A stretch of 12,111 bases of DNA from positions 1 through 12,111 of the forward strand of contig CALVZR010000125.1 in assembly GCA_944372565.1 (NCBI GenBank), read 5' to 3'. This stretch comes from an uncultured Clostridia bacterium (lineage in GTDB: Bacteria; Bacillota; Clostridia; Christensenellales; Borkfalkiaceae). How positions within the stretch are numbered: the first letter of the stretch is position 1; each line of letters opens with the position of its first letter. The notes below the pieces were generated by a model, which saw only the letters and a program-made list of their open reading frames with translations, made no database searches and was not told where the DNA came from. A program made the translations under genes and the position numbers. Below are positions 5,516 to 12,111 of the stretch, piece by piece.

Positions 5516-6384
5516 CTTCCCTCCTCCGCGCGCCGATATGTTTCGAGCACCTTCCGCGCGAAATCGCGCTCGGTGAAATCGGTGTCGATTTTCACGCCGT
5601 TCGCCGCGAGGCGGGCGGCGAGATAGCCCGTAACGGGCACGTCTAGCCCCATTTCTGCGAGGGTTTCCGCCTCTTTGAAAAGTTCTTTCGGCGGCGCGAC
5701 TTTCCACACCTCTCCGTTTTCGAACACCGCCGCTTTCGTGCAGTGCTCCGCCACGTTGTCCATATCGTGCGAAACGATGACCACGGTTTTCACAAACCCG
5801 CCGTGCAGGGCGTGCAGCAGGGCGAAAAATTCCTTCTTGCCCTTGGGGTCCAGCCCCGCCACCGGCTCGTCCAGCACGAGGATTTCCGGTTTGGTTACGA
5901 TCACCCCCGCGATGGCCACGCGGCGTTTCTGCCCGCCCGAAAGGTCGAAGGGGGATTTTTCTTTCACCTCTTCGTAGGAAAGCCCCACCGTTTCGATCGC
6001 CTCCCTCACGCGGGCGGCGGTTTCTTCCTCGGAGAGGCGCTCGAAGTTTTTCAGTCCGAACGCCACGTCCTCCGCCACCGTGTCGGCAAACAGCTGATAT
6101 TCGGGATACTGGAACACCATTCCCACCTTGGAGCGCAGTTTTTTGAAATCGCACTTCTTATCGAGCAGGTCGAATTCCCCCACGGTGAGCTTTTTGCTGC
6201 CCTTATCCGCTTTGATCAGCCCGTTGAGGTGCTGAATGAAGGTGGATTTCCCGCTGCCCGTGTGCCCGATGATGCCGAAAAATTCCCCCTCGTCGATGGT
6301 GAGCGACACGTTTTTGAGGGCGGAAACGGCGAATTTGGATTTCGGCGAATATACGTGGCTTAAATTTTCGGCAACAATCTGCAT
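5512..6384 (-). CDS. ecfA2: ECF transporter ATP-binding protein EcfA2
   Basis: This 290-residue ABC ATPase is the second of the heterodimeric pair powering the ECF transporter on the cytoplasmic face. Visible motifs are Walker A GHTGSGKST (40-48), Q-loop VFQYPEYQL with Gln92, signature LSGGQKRR (148-155), Walker B ILVLDEP (168-174), D-loop GLDP and switch His205. The Walker B ending DEP followed by VAGLDP, together with the DLSGGQKRR signature, fits EcfA2 rather than EcfA1. The C-terminal 60 residues are the regulatory extension seen in EcfA proteins. The start codon lies inside the end of ecfA1 (25-base overlap), with GGTGA seven bases upstream; the stop overlaps ecfT. Confidence 0.95.
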   Translation of the reverse strand: MQIVAENLSHVYSPKSKFAVSALKNVSLTIDEGEFFGIIGHTGSGKSTFIQHLNGLIKADKGSKKLTVGEFDLLDKKCDFKKLRSKVGMVFQYPEYQLFADTVAEDVAFGLKNFERLSEEETAARVREAIETVGLSYEEVKEKSPFDLSGGQKRRVAIAGVIVTKPEILVLDEPVAGLDPKGKKEFFALLHALHGGFVKTVVIVSHDMDNVAEHCTKAAVFENGEVWKVAPPKELFKEAETLAEMGLDVPVTGYLAARLAANGVKIDTDFTERDFARKVLETYRRAEEGR

Positions 6385-7193
6385 AATTCATCACCCAGCT
6401 CTTCTTTTGTGTAAATCCTGCCGATCTCCATCCCCCCCGCGCGGAGCATGGCGGCGATACGCGCGGGAACGGGCACGTCCAGCTCGTATTTTTCAAGTTC
6501 CTCTTCCCGCGAAAAGATCTCCGCGGGCGTGCCGCTCATCACGATCTTCCCGTCGCTCAAAACGAGCACGCGGTCGGCCTCGCACACCTCGTCCATATAG
6601 TGGGTTACGGCGAGCACCGTCATCCCGTTTTCGCGGTTGAGTTTCTTCACGACGTCCGTCACTTCCCGCCGCCCGCGGGGGTCGAGCATGGCGGTCGATT
6701 CGTCCAAAATGAGCACTTCGGGGCGGATGGCGAGCACGCCCGCGATGGCTACGCGCTGTTTCTGCCCCCCCGAAAGGCGGGACGCCATAGACTTTCTGTA
6801 TTCCTGCATCCCCACGGCGGAAAGGGCGAAATCGATGCGCTCGCCGATCTCCTTGCGCGGCACGCCGATGTTTTCGGGGCCGAACGCCACGTCGTCTTCC
6901 ACGATGGAGGCGACGAGCTGATTATCGGGATTCTGAAACACCACGCCCACGCGCTTGCGCAGTTCGAAAAGCGTCTTTTTGTCCGCGGCGGAAATGCCGT
7001 CCACGAAAATTTCCCCTTTCGTAGGCTGCAGCAGGCCGTTCAAAAGCCGCGCCAGCGTGCTCTTTCCGCTGCCGTTGTGCCCGATCACCGCCACGTATTC
7101 CCCCTTTTCCACGGTGAGATCCACGCCGCAGAGCGCGTCCTTTTCCGCCTGGGGATAGCGGTAATATACCTCTTTCGCCTCGATAAAACTCAT
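6360..7193 (-). CDS. ecfA1: ECF transporter ATP-binding protein EcfA1
   Basis: This 277-residue ABC ATPase is the first gene of the ECF module operon. Motifs are Walker A GHNGSGKST (38-46), Q-loop VFQNPDNQL with Gln87, signature LSGGQKQR (140-147), Walker B VLILDES (160-166), where DES is the form usual for EcfA1, D-loop MLDP and switch His197. The paired EcfA1 and EcfA2 give two composite ATP sites. The start has AAGGAAAG upstream, and a candidate promoter lies at 7219-7247. In B. subtilis this gene follows rpsK-rpoA-rplQ. Here that block is absent immediately upstream and the gene instead faces the divergent pyruvate oxidoreductase gene, so it must have its own promoter. Confidence 0.95.
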   Translation of the reverse strand: MSFIEAKEVYYRYPQAEKDALCGVDLTVEKGEYVAVIGHNGSGKSTLARLLNGLLQPTKGEIFVDGISAADKKTLFELRKRVGVVFQNPDNQLVASIVEDDVAFGPENIGVPRKEIGERIDFALSAVGMQEYRKSMASRLSGGQKQRVAIAGVLAIRPEVLILDESTAMLDPRGRREVTDVVKKLNRENGMTVLAVTHYMDEVCEADRVLVLSDGKIVMSGTPAEIFSREEELEKYELDVPVPARIAAMLRAGGMEIGRIYTKEELGDELCRLLPKI

Positions 7194-7218
7194 GTCTTCT
7201 TTCCTTATTTATTTGATT

Positions 7219-7247
7219 ATTTTACCATATCGCGCAAAAATACACAA
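7219..7247 (-). promoter_or_regulatory. Candidate promoter of the ecfA1-ecfA2-ecfT-truA operon
   Basis: On the minus strand a -10 TAAAAT (7219-7224) is preceded by TGG, forming an extended -10. After a 17-base spacer the -35 is TTGTGT (7242-7247), a weak match. Transcription would start near 7212, giving a short leader that just includes the AAGGAAAG ribosome binding site. No riboswitch-like structure fits into such a short leader. Confidence 0.5.
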
Positions 7248-7304
7248 TGATTTTTCTGCGATTTCGGCGGGAGAGTTTTTTTTCTGCAACTTTTTTCTTT
7301 TCTG

Positions 7305-7333
7305 TTGACTATTTTTTTTATAAATACTATAAT
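7305..7333 (+). promoter_or_regulatory. Promoter of the pyruvate:ferredoxin oxidoreductase gene
   Basis: The -35 TTGACT (7305-7310), a 17-base T-rich spacer and a perfect -10 TATAAT (7328-7333) form a strong sigma-A-type promoter. Transcription should start near 7340, leaving a leader of about 67 bases that contains an alternating GC run (7358-7367). I looked for a Rex-like TTGTTAA-N4-TTAACAA operator and did not see one. Strong constitutive expression fits a central metabolic enzyme. Confidence 0.85.
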
Positions 7334-7392
7334 AGAACTGCCTTGCGGAGCGTTTTTGCGCGCGCGGGCGCTGAAAATACAAATTTATTTTT

Positions 7393-7398
7393 GGAGGA
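7393..7398 (+). promoter_or_regulatory. Ribosome binding site of the pyruvate oxidoreductase gene
   Basis: GGAGGA lies eight bases before the ATG at 7407, a near-perfect ribosome binding site. It fixes this start over any internal methionine and agrees with high expression. Confidence 0.85.
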
Positions 7399-7406
7399 TA
7401 AAGTAA

Positions 7407-10400
7407 ATGAGCACAAAAATGACCATCGACGGAAACACCGCGGCAAGCCACGTCGCGTATGCGTTTTCCGAAGTGGCGGCCATTTATCCGATAACGCCTT
7501 CTTCCCCGATGGCGGAAGTGGCGGACGAATGGTCGGCGGCGGGCAGAGTGAACATGTTCGGGCAGAAACTCCGCCTGGCGGAAATGCAGTCCGAAGCGGG
7601 CGCGGCGGGCGCCGTGCACGGCTCGCTGTGCGCGGGCGCGCTCACCACGACCTATACCGCCAGCCAGGGATTGCTTTTGATGATCCCGAACATGTATAAA
7701 ATTTCGGGCGAACTGCTCCCCACCGTATTCCACGTGAGCGCGCGCGCTCTGGCGGCGCACGCCCTCAACATCTTCGGCGACCATTCCGACGTGATGGCCT
7801 GCCGCCAGACGGGCTTTGCCATGCTGGCGAGCAACTCCGTGCAGGAAGTGATGGACCTCGCCCTCGTGGCGCATCTTTCCACCCTCAAAGCCAAGGTGCC
7901 GTTCCTGCATTTCTTCTACGGGTTCCGCACCAGCCACGAAGTGAGCAAGATCGACGCCATCGATTACGACGAGATGAAATCCCTCGTGGACATGAAGGAC
8001 ATCGAGGATTTCAGAAAACGCGCCCTCAACCCCGAGCACCCCGTGCAGAAGGGCACGGCGCAGAACGCGGATATCTACTTCCAGAACCGCGAAACCGCCA
8101 ACAAATATTATAACGCCACTCCCGCCGTCGTGCAGGAGATGATGGACAAGGTTGCCAAGCTGACCGGCAGGCAGTACCACCTCTTCGACTACGTGGGCGC
8201 GCCCGACGCGGAAAACATCGCCGTCATCATGGGCAGCGGCGCGGAAGCCATCGAGGAAACCATCAACAAGATGAACAAGGAAGGCCACAAGGTGGGCGTG
8301 CTCAAAGTGCGTTTGTACCGCCCGTTCGCGGCGGACGCTTTCGTGGCGGCCCTGCCCAAGACCGTGAAGAAGATCGCCGTGCTCGACAGGACCAAGGAAC
8401 CGGGATCGCTCGGCGAACCGCTCTATTTAGACGTTTGCTCCACCCTGCTCGAAAAGGGACTTACGAACATCAAGGTGGTGGGCGGCAGATACGGCCTCGG
8501 CTCCAAGGAGTTCAACCCCTCCATGGTGTACGCGGTGTATAAGAACCTCGAAGCCAAAGAGCCGAAAAACCACTTCACCGTGGGCATTTACGACGACATC
8601 ACCCACACTTCGCTCGATTTCTCCGAGCAGTACAACGCCGCCCCCGCGGGCACCATCAGCTGCAAGTTCTACGGGCTCGGTTCGGACGGCACGGTGGGCG
8701 CGAACAAAAACTCCATCAAGATCATCGGCGATCATACCGATATGTACGCGCAGGGCTATTTCTTCTACGATTCCAAGAAGAGCGGCGGCATCACCGTTTC
8801 TCACTTAAGATTCGGCAAAACGCCCATCCAGTCCTCTTATCTGATCGACGCGGCGGACTTCATCGCCTGCCACAACCCCTCGTACGTCACCCGTTACGAT
8901 ATGGTTTCCGATCTGAAAGAAGGCGGCAAGTTCCTTCTGAACGCTTCCTGGACGACGGTGGAGGAACTCGATAAGAACCTCCCCGCCAAAGTGAAGAACG
9001 CGCTCGCCGAAAAGCACGCCGAACTTTACGTGATAGACGCCATTTCCATCGCGGGCAAACTCGGCCTCGGCGGCAGGACGAACACCATTTTGCAATCGGC
9101 GTTCTTCCTCATCAACGAGGACATCATGCCCTACGACGACGCGCGCGATTATATGAAGAAGATGGCGTATAAATCCTTCGCCAAGAAGGGCGACGCCGTG
9201 GTGCAGATGAACTACGCCGCCATCGATTCCGCGAAGGACAACCTCGTGAAGATCGATTACCCCGCTTCCTGGGCGACGGTGAAAGAGGGCGCTCCCATGA
9301 TGGAAGTGCACGGCGACGAATATTACAAGAACACCGTTCATCCCATCCTCGTGCTCGAAGGCGACAAGCTCCCCTCCTCGCAGTTCAATGCGGACGGTTC
9401 GGTCCCCACGGGCACCACGCAGTACGAAAAGAGGGGCGTTGCGGTCAAGATCCCCAAGTGGATTGCGGACAAGTGCATCCAGTGCAACCAGTGCTCCTTC
9501 GTGTGCCCGCACGCGGCCATCCGCCCCGCGGTGAACGCCGCCGGCGCCGAAAAGCCCGCTTCCTACGTCACCAAGCCGATGACCGGCCTTGCGGGATACG
9601 AATTCAGGATGCAGGTTTCGCCGCTCGACTGCATGGGCTGCGGCGTTTGCGCGAACATCTGCCCCGCCAAGGAAAAGGCGCTCGAAATGGTGCCCTTCGC
9701 TTCGCTCGTCGAAGAAGAGAACGTAAACTACGAATACAGCAGAAAACTGCCCGAAGTCGATCTTTCCAAGTTCAAGAAAGAAACGGTGAAAGGCTCGCAG
9801 TTCTGCCAGCCGCTCTTCGAATTCTCGGGCGCGTGCGCGGGCTGCGGCGAAACGCCTTACGTGAAAGTCGTCACCCAGCTCTTCGGCGACAGGATGATCG
9901 TGGCGAACGCCACGGGGTGCTCCTCCATTTACGGCGGCTCCGCTCCCACCTGCCCTTATACCAAGAACAAGGAAGGCCACGGCCCCGCCTGGGCGAACAG
10001 CCTGTTTGAAGACAACGCGGAATTCGGCTACGGCATGAACCTCGCCTACGCGCAGCGCCGCGCCAAGGTGGAAGATAAGATCAACGCCCTCATCGAAAAG
10101 TGCCCCGACTGGGCCGAACTCAAAGAGGCGGGCGAAAACTGGATTGCGAATAAAAAGGACGCCGAAGGCAGCAAGGCCGCTTCCGCCAAACTCGTGGAAG
10201 TGCTCTCCAAGTGCGCGGGCTGCGGCTGCGAGGCGGACGCCATGGTGGAAGACCTTCTCAAAGACATGGATTGCTTCGTGAAGAAATCCATCTGGATCTT
10301 CGGCGGCGACGGCTGGGCGTACGACATCGGCTACGGCGGACTCGACCACGTGATCGCGCAGGGCGAGGACGTGAACATCCTCGTGCTCGACACCGAAGTT

Positions 10401-10928
10401 TACTCCAATACGGGCGGACAGGCCAGCAAATCCACGCCGACCGGCTCGGTGGCGAAATTCGCCGCGGCGGGCAAGCGCGTGAAGAAAAAGGACCTCGGCA
10501 TGATGGCGATGAGCTACGGCTACGTGTATGTGGCGCAGGTTGCCATGGGTTCGGACAAGAACCAGCTGATGAAAGCCCTTGTCGAGGCCGAAAAGTACGA
10601 CGGGCCTTCGCTGATCATCGCCTATGCTCCCTGCATCAACCACGGCATCAATATGACCAAATCGCAGGAAGAGGAAAAGAAGGCGGTGGACTGCGGCTAC
10701 TGGCAGCTTTACCGTTACAACCCCGATCTGGCGCTCGAAGGCAAAAACCCCTTCACGCTCGACAGCAAGGAGCCGACGGGAGATTATCAGGCGTTCATCA
10801 CCGGCGAAACGCGTTACGCTTCCTTAATGAAGGCGCAGCCGTCGCTCGCCGCCGAACTCTTCAAAAAGACCGAAGAGGACAGCAAGGAACGGCTGGAAAA
10901 TTACAAGAAACTCGCGGGAAAAGAATAA
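7407..10928 (+). CDS. nifJ: Pyruvate:ferredoxin (flavodoxin) oxidoreductase, single-chain
   Basis: This cytoplasmic enzyme oxidises pyruvate with CoA to acetyl-CoA and CO2 and reduces ferredoxin; it is central to anaerobic fermentation. The 1173 residues match the single-chain family. The N-terminal YPITPSSPMAE (27-37) carries Thr30, and Arg113 lies in SARALA; both correspond to pyruvate-contacting residues of the Desulfovibrio africanus enzyme. A two-cluster ferredoxin domain has Cys690/693/696/700 and Cys742/745/748/752. The thiamine diphosphate domain holds the proximal cluster ligands Cys810, Cys813, Cys838 and Cys1076, then GGDGWAYDIGYGG (966-978) and YSNTGGQ (999-1005) for Mg-thiamine binding. 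An additional CAGCGC at 936-941 lies in a normally variable linker. The gene is monocistronic with strong promoter, ribosome binding site and terminator. The alternative name por is equally used. Confidence 0.97.
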   Translation: MSTKMTIDGNTAASHVAYAFSEVAAIYPITPSSPMAEVADEWSAAGRVNMFGQKLRLAEMQSEAGAAGAVHGSLCAGALTTTYTASQGLLLMIPNMYKISGELLPTVFHVSARALAAHALNIFGDHSDVMACRQTGFAMLASNSVQEVMDLALVAHLSTLKAKVPFLHFFYGFRTSHEVSKIDAIDYDEMKSLVDMKDIEDFRKRALNPEHPVQKGTAQNADIYFQNRETANKYYNATPAVVQEMMDKVAKLTGRQYHLFDYVGAPDAENIAVIMGSGAEAIEETINKMNKEGHKVGVLKVRLYRPFAADAFVAALPKTVKKIAVLDRTKEPGSLGEPLYLDVCSTLLEKGLTNIKVVGGRYGLGSKEFNPSMVYAVYKNLEAKEPKNHFTVGIYDDITHTSLDFSEQYNAAPAGTISCKFYGLGSDGTVGANKNSIKIIGDHTDMYAQGYFFYDSKKSGGITVSHLRFGKTPIQSSYLIDAADFIACHNPSYVTRYDMVSDLKEGGKFLLNASWTTVEELDKNLPAKVKNALAEKHAELYVIDAISIAGKLGLGGRTNTILQSAFFLINEDIMPYDDARDYMKKMAYKSFAKKGDAVVQMNYAAIDSAKDNLVKIDYPASWATVKEGAPMMEVHGDEYYKNTVHPILVLEGDKLPSSQFNADGSVPTGTTQYEKRGVAVKIPKWIADKCIQCNQCSFVCPHAAIRPAVNAAGAEKPASYVTKPMTGLAGYEFRMQVSPLDCMGCGVCANICPAKEKALEMVPFASLVEEENVNYEYSRKLPEVDLSKFKKETVKGSQFCQPLFEFSGACAGCGETPYVKVVTQLFGDRMIVANATGCSSIYGGSAPTCPYTKNKEGHGPAWANSLFEDNAEFGYGMNLAYAQRRAKVEDKINALIEKCPDWAELKEAGENWIANKKDAEGSKAASAKLVEVLSKCAGCGCEADAMVEDLLKDMDCFVKKSIWIFGGDGWAYDIGYGGLDHVIAQGEDVNILVLDTEVYSNTGGQASKSTPTGSVAKFAAAGKRVKKKDLGMMAMSYGYVYVAQVAMGSDKNQLMKALVEAEKYDGPSLIIAYAPCINHGINMTKSQEEEKKAVDCGYWQLYRYNPDLALEGKNPFTLDSKEPTGDYQAFITGETRYASLMKAQPSLAAELFKKTEEDSKERLENYKKLAGKE

Positions 10929-10940
10929 GCCCGTAAAACA

Positions 10941-10990
10941 AAAAACGCTCCCCTTTCCGTTTTGGAAACGGGAGCGTTTTTTTCTTTTTT
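10941..10990 (+). terminator. Strong terminator of the pyruvate oxidoreductase gene
   Basis: A long hairpin has the outer stem AAAAACGCTCCC (10941-10952 with 10970-10981), one C-C mismatch, and the inner stem TTTCC/GGAAA (10954-10958 with 10964-10968) around a GTTTT loop. It is followed by an extended T-rich run. It lies 12 bases after the stop codon and insulates the sigma factor gene downstream. Confidence 0.95.
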
Positions 10991-11000
10991 TCTTTTTCTG

Positions 11001-11029
11001 TTGACAAAAGCGGTTTTTTGATTCAAAAT
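11001..11029 (+). promoter_or_regulatory. Promoter of the sigma factor gene
   Basis: A perfect -35 TTGACA (11001-11006) is followed by a 17-base spacer and a -10 CAAAAT (11024-11029, four of six matches). The predicted start near 11036 leaves a leader of only about 10 bases, with GGCGGAG (11034-11040) as ribosome binding site at its very 5' end. The -35 directly follows the T tract of the preceding terminator. A housekeeping-type promoter, not an ECF-type autoregulated one, is suggested. Confidence 0.6.
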
Positions 11030-11045
11030 AGAAGGCGGAGATGTT

Positions 11046-11597
11046 ATGAGCGAGCTTTCAGAACAGATTGCGGAGTTTCTGCTCCGCTTAAAATCGGGCG
11101 ATTCCTTCGCCCTCGACGAAATCCTGCGCCTTGCCGGCGGCAGGATGATGTCGCTCGCCCTCGGCATCACCAAAAACCGCGCGGACGCCGAAGACGCCGT
11201 GCAGAACGCCTTTTTAAACGTGGTGAAACACATCCGCCGTTTCCGCGGCGGCAACGGCTACGGGTTTTTGATGAAGATCACCCAAAACGCCGCGCTCGAC
11301 GTGCTCCGCGCCAGGGGCCGGCGTGCGGAAGTGGATATCGATTCCTGCTTTTCCCTCTCCTCTTCGGACGGCTACGACGAGGAAAGGCGGGTTTCCGCCC
11401 TCTCGCTCGAACAGGCGATCGCCCGCCTGCCCGCCTACGGAAAACGGCTGATCTTTTACAGATATTATATGGATTACACCCTGCGGGAAATGGCGGCGAA
11501 GGAAAAAAAGAGCAAATCGCAGATCCAGCGCGATCTGGAAGAAACCGAAAAAAATCTGAAAATTATCCTTTTAAACGGGACAAAAGCCCCCTTGTGA
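11046..11597 (+). CDS. RNA polymerase sigma factor, ECF-like sigma-70 family
   Basis: This 183-residue sigma factor of the extracytoplasmic-function type should direct RNA polymerase to a small regulon. The sigma-2 domain spans about residues 19-90. It contains the conserved ADAEDAVQNAFLNVVKHI segment (46-63) for core binding and -10 melting, and FLMKITQNAALDVLRAR (74-90), equivalent to the usual W-x-x-I-A-R-N-x-x-x-D-x-x-R. A linker at 91-117 is followed by sigma-4 (118-172), with LEQAIARLPAYGKRLIFYRYY and a helix-turn-helix in the REMAAKEKKSKSQIQRDLEE region for -35 recognition. The start at 11046 has GGAG five bases upstream; a nearer upstream ATG at 11041 runs into a stop after one codon. 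The gene is followed 14 bases later by a membrane protein gene that is probably its regulator. Its target stress is unknown. Confidence 0.9.
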   Translation: MSELSEQIAEFLLRLKSGDSFALDEILRLAGGRMMSLALGITKNRADAEDAVQNAFLNVVKHIRRFRGGNGYGFLMKITQNAALDVLRARGRRAEVDIDSCFSLSSSDGYDEERRVSALSLEQAIARLPAYGKRLIFYRYYMDYTLREMAAKEKKSKSQIQRDLEETEKNLKIILLNGTKAPL

Positions 11598-11611
11598 ACG
11601 TTGTATAGACG

Positions 11612-12111
11612 ATGAAAAAAGACGAACGCATAGAAAACCTGTTTGACGGCTATTTCGGCGGAGCGCAGGCGGAGGAAAAACTGATTTTCCCCGCAAAGCG
11701 CGCCCTCGCCGAAAAACAGGCCGCGAAAAAGAAAAAACGCCCGCTGTATCTGCGGCTCGGGGCGGCGGTTTCCTTTGCGCTCGTGTTCGCCGTGTGCGTG
11801 TGGGCGGCGTGGCCCGCATTAAAAGCGGGTTCTCCCCCCTCCGACAATACGGGGGAATCCGTTCCCTCCGTCACCTACGCGGCGGACAGTCTGAACAAAG
11901 AGCGCACGGCATACAAAAACCTTCTCGCCTATTCCGAAGAGGCGTTCGAACCCTTTTTCGTGCTGGAAACTTCCTCGCACGCCTCGGCGGAATATTTCGC
12001 ATACTACGATAAAGAGAGCGGCGCGCTGATGTATGCCGAAATCCGCGGCAAACTCCTCACTTCCGCCGGTATGGACGAATTCGTGTGCCGCGTCGAATTT
12101 TCCGAAGGCAC
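11612..12111 (+). CDS. Single-pass membrane protein, probable anti-sigma partner (3' end cut by window)
   Basis: The frame is open from the ATG at 11612 to the window end: 166 residues without a stop. Residues 1-43 are charged and end in a very basic KQAAKKKKR, consistent with a cytoplasmic segment. One hydrophobic segment follows at about 45-67 (LRLGAAVSFALVFAVCVWAA region). The remainder, from about 71, is an external domain beginning with a Ser/Pro/Gly-rich linker (about 71-84). The position 14 bases after an ECF sigma gene and this topology fit an anti-sigma factor that would hold the sigma factor at the membrane. The N-terminal part shows no zinc-binding His-x3-Cys-x2-Cys motif, so it is not the common zinc anti-sigma type. 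No ribosome binding site is visible before the ATG, suggesting translational coupling; an in-frame stop at 11606 excludes an earlier start. The role is inferred from context. Confidence 0.75.
   Translation, partial: MKKDERIENLFDGYFGGAQAEEKLIFPAKRALAEKQAAKKKKRPLYLRLGAAVSFALVFAVCVWAAWPALKAGSPPSDNTGESVPSVTYAADSLNKERTAYKNLLAYSEEAFEPFFVLETSSHASAEYFAYYDKESGALMYAEIRGKLLTSAGMDEFVCRVEFSEG

Noticed and set aside
5516..6154. Extension of the ecfT frame upstream, giving a 485-residue protein
   Set aside because: The added part is an Arg/Gly-rich shadow of ecfA2 in another frame. The ATG at 5515 gives the family length and the usual four-base overlap.
7194..7250. Riboswitch upstream of the ECF operon
   Set aside because: The likely leader is only about 18 bases long and shows no conserved aptamer-like structure. 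Vitamin riboswitches normally precede S-component genes, not the shared ecfAAT module.
7305..7406. Redox (Rex-type) operator upstream of the pyruvate oxidoreductase gene
   Set aside because: No TTGTTAA-N4-TTAACAA-like dyad is present around the promoter.
8805..10643. Long minus-strand open frame of 612 codons opposite the pyruvate oxidoreductase gene, and a similar 359-codon frame at 7209-8288
   Set aside because: Both are rich in His, Arg, Val and Gly, as expected for the antisense of a GC-biased gene, and they oppose an intact conserved enzyme.
1..12111. CRISPR array, transposon, integrase, phage or toxin-antitoxin module, tRNA or rRNA
   Set aside because: No regularly spaced direct repeats, transposase-like proteins or target-site duplications, and no tRNA-like cloverleaf, were seen anywhere in the window.

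Overview
This is a GC-rich, gene-dense chromosomal window from an anaerobic bacterium, most likely a member of the Firmicutes/Clostridia. That placement is an inference. It rests on the single-chain pyruvate:ferredoxin oxidoreductase (an anaerobic fermentative enzyme), strong AGGAG/GGAGG ribosome binding sites, sigma-A-type TTGACA/TATAAT promoters, and the gene order ecfA1-ecfA2-ecfT-truA-rplM-rpsI, which is the order known from Bacillus subtilis and relatives. A GC-rich uncultured clostridial lineage (for example Christensenellales-like) would fit, but the sequence alone does not prove it.

Layout. Bases 1-240 hold no gene I can support. Bases 295-2190 (minus) encode a 631-residue secreted lipoprotein with an intrinsic terminator behind it at 237-273. 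Next comes a 217-base divergent promoter region in which one palindromic TTGCAA hexamer can act as the -35 element for both directions. A 101-residue protein of unknown function (2408-2713, plus) follows. A bidirectional terminator at 2840-2870 separates it from the convergent block on the minus strand.

The minus-strand block, in transcription order from 7193 down to 2882, is ecfA1, ecfA2, ecfT, truA, rplM, rpsI. The first four genes overlap at every junction (25, 4 and 4 bases), so they are very probably one translationally coupled operon. It encodes the energising module of an ECF vitamin/metal transporter plus tRNA pseudouridine synthase A. rplM-rpsI (ribosomal proteins L13 and S9) have their own near-consensus promoter and a leader of about 105 bases with a long predicted helix, a candidate ribosomal-protein leader. 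I see no terminator between truA and rplM, so some readthrough is likely.

Divergent from ecfA1, a strong promoter drives the pyruvate:ferredoxin oxidoreductase gene (7407-10928, plus, 1173 residues), which ends in a strong terminator. After that a TTGACA promoter with a very short leader reads into an ECF-type sigma factor gene (11046-11597). Fourteen bases further on is a membrane protein gene cut by the window end. Its topology (basic cytoplasmic N-terminus, one membrane segment, external domain) fits an anti-sigma partner.

Overall this is mostly core genome: ribosome, tRNA modification, vitamin uptake and central pyruvate metabolism, flanked by less familiar envelope and regulatory genes. 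I found no CRISPR array, transposon, phage module, tRNA or rRNA. The least described pieces are the lipoprotein, the 101-residue protein, and the sigma factor/membrane protein pair.
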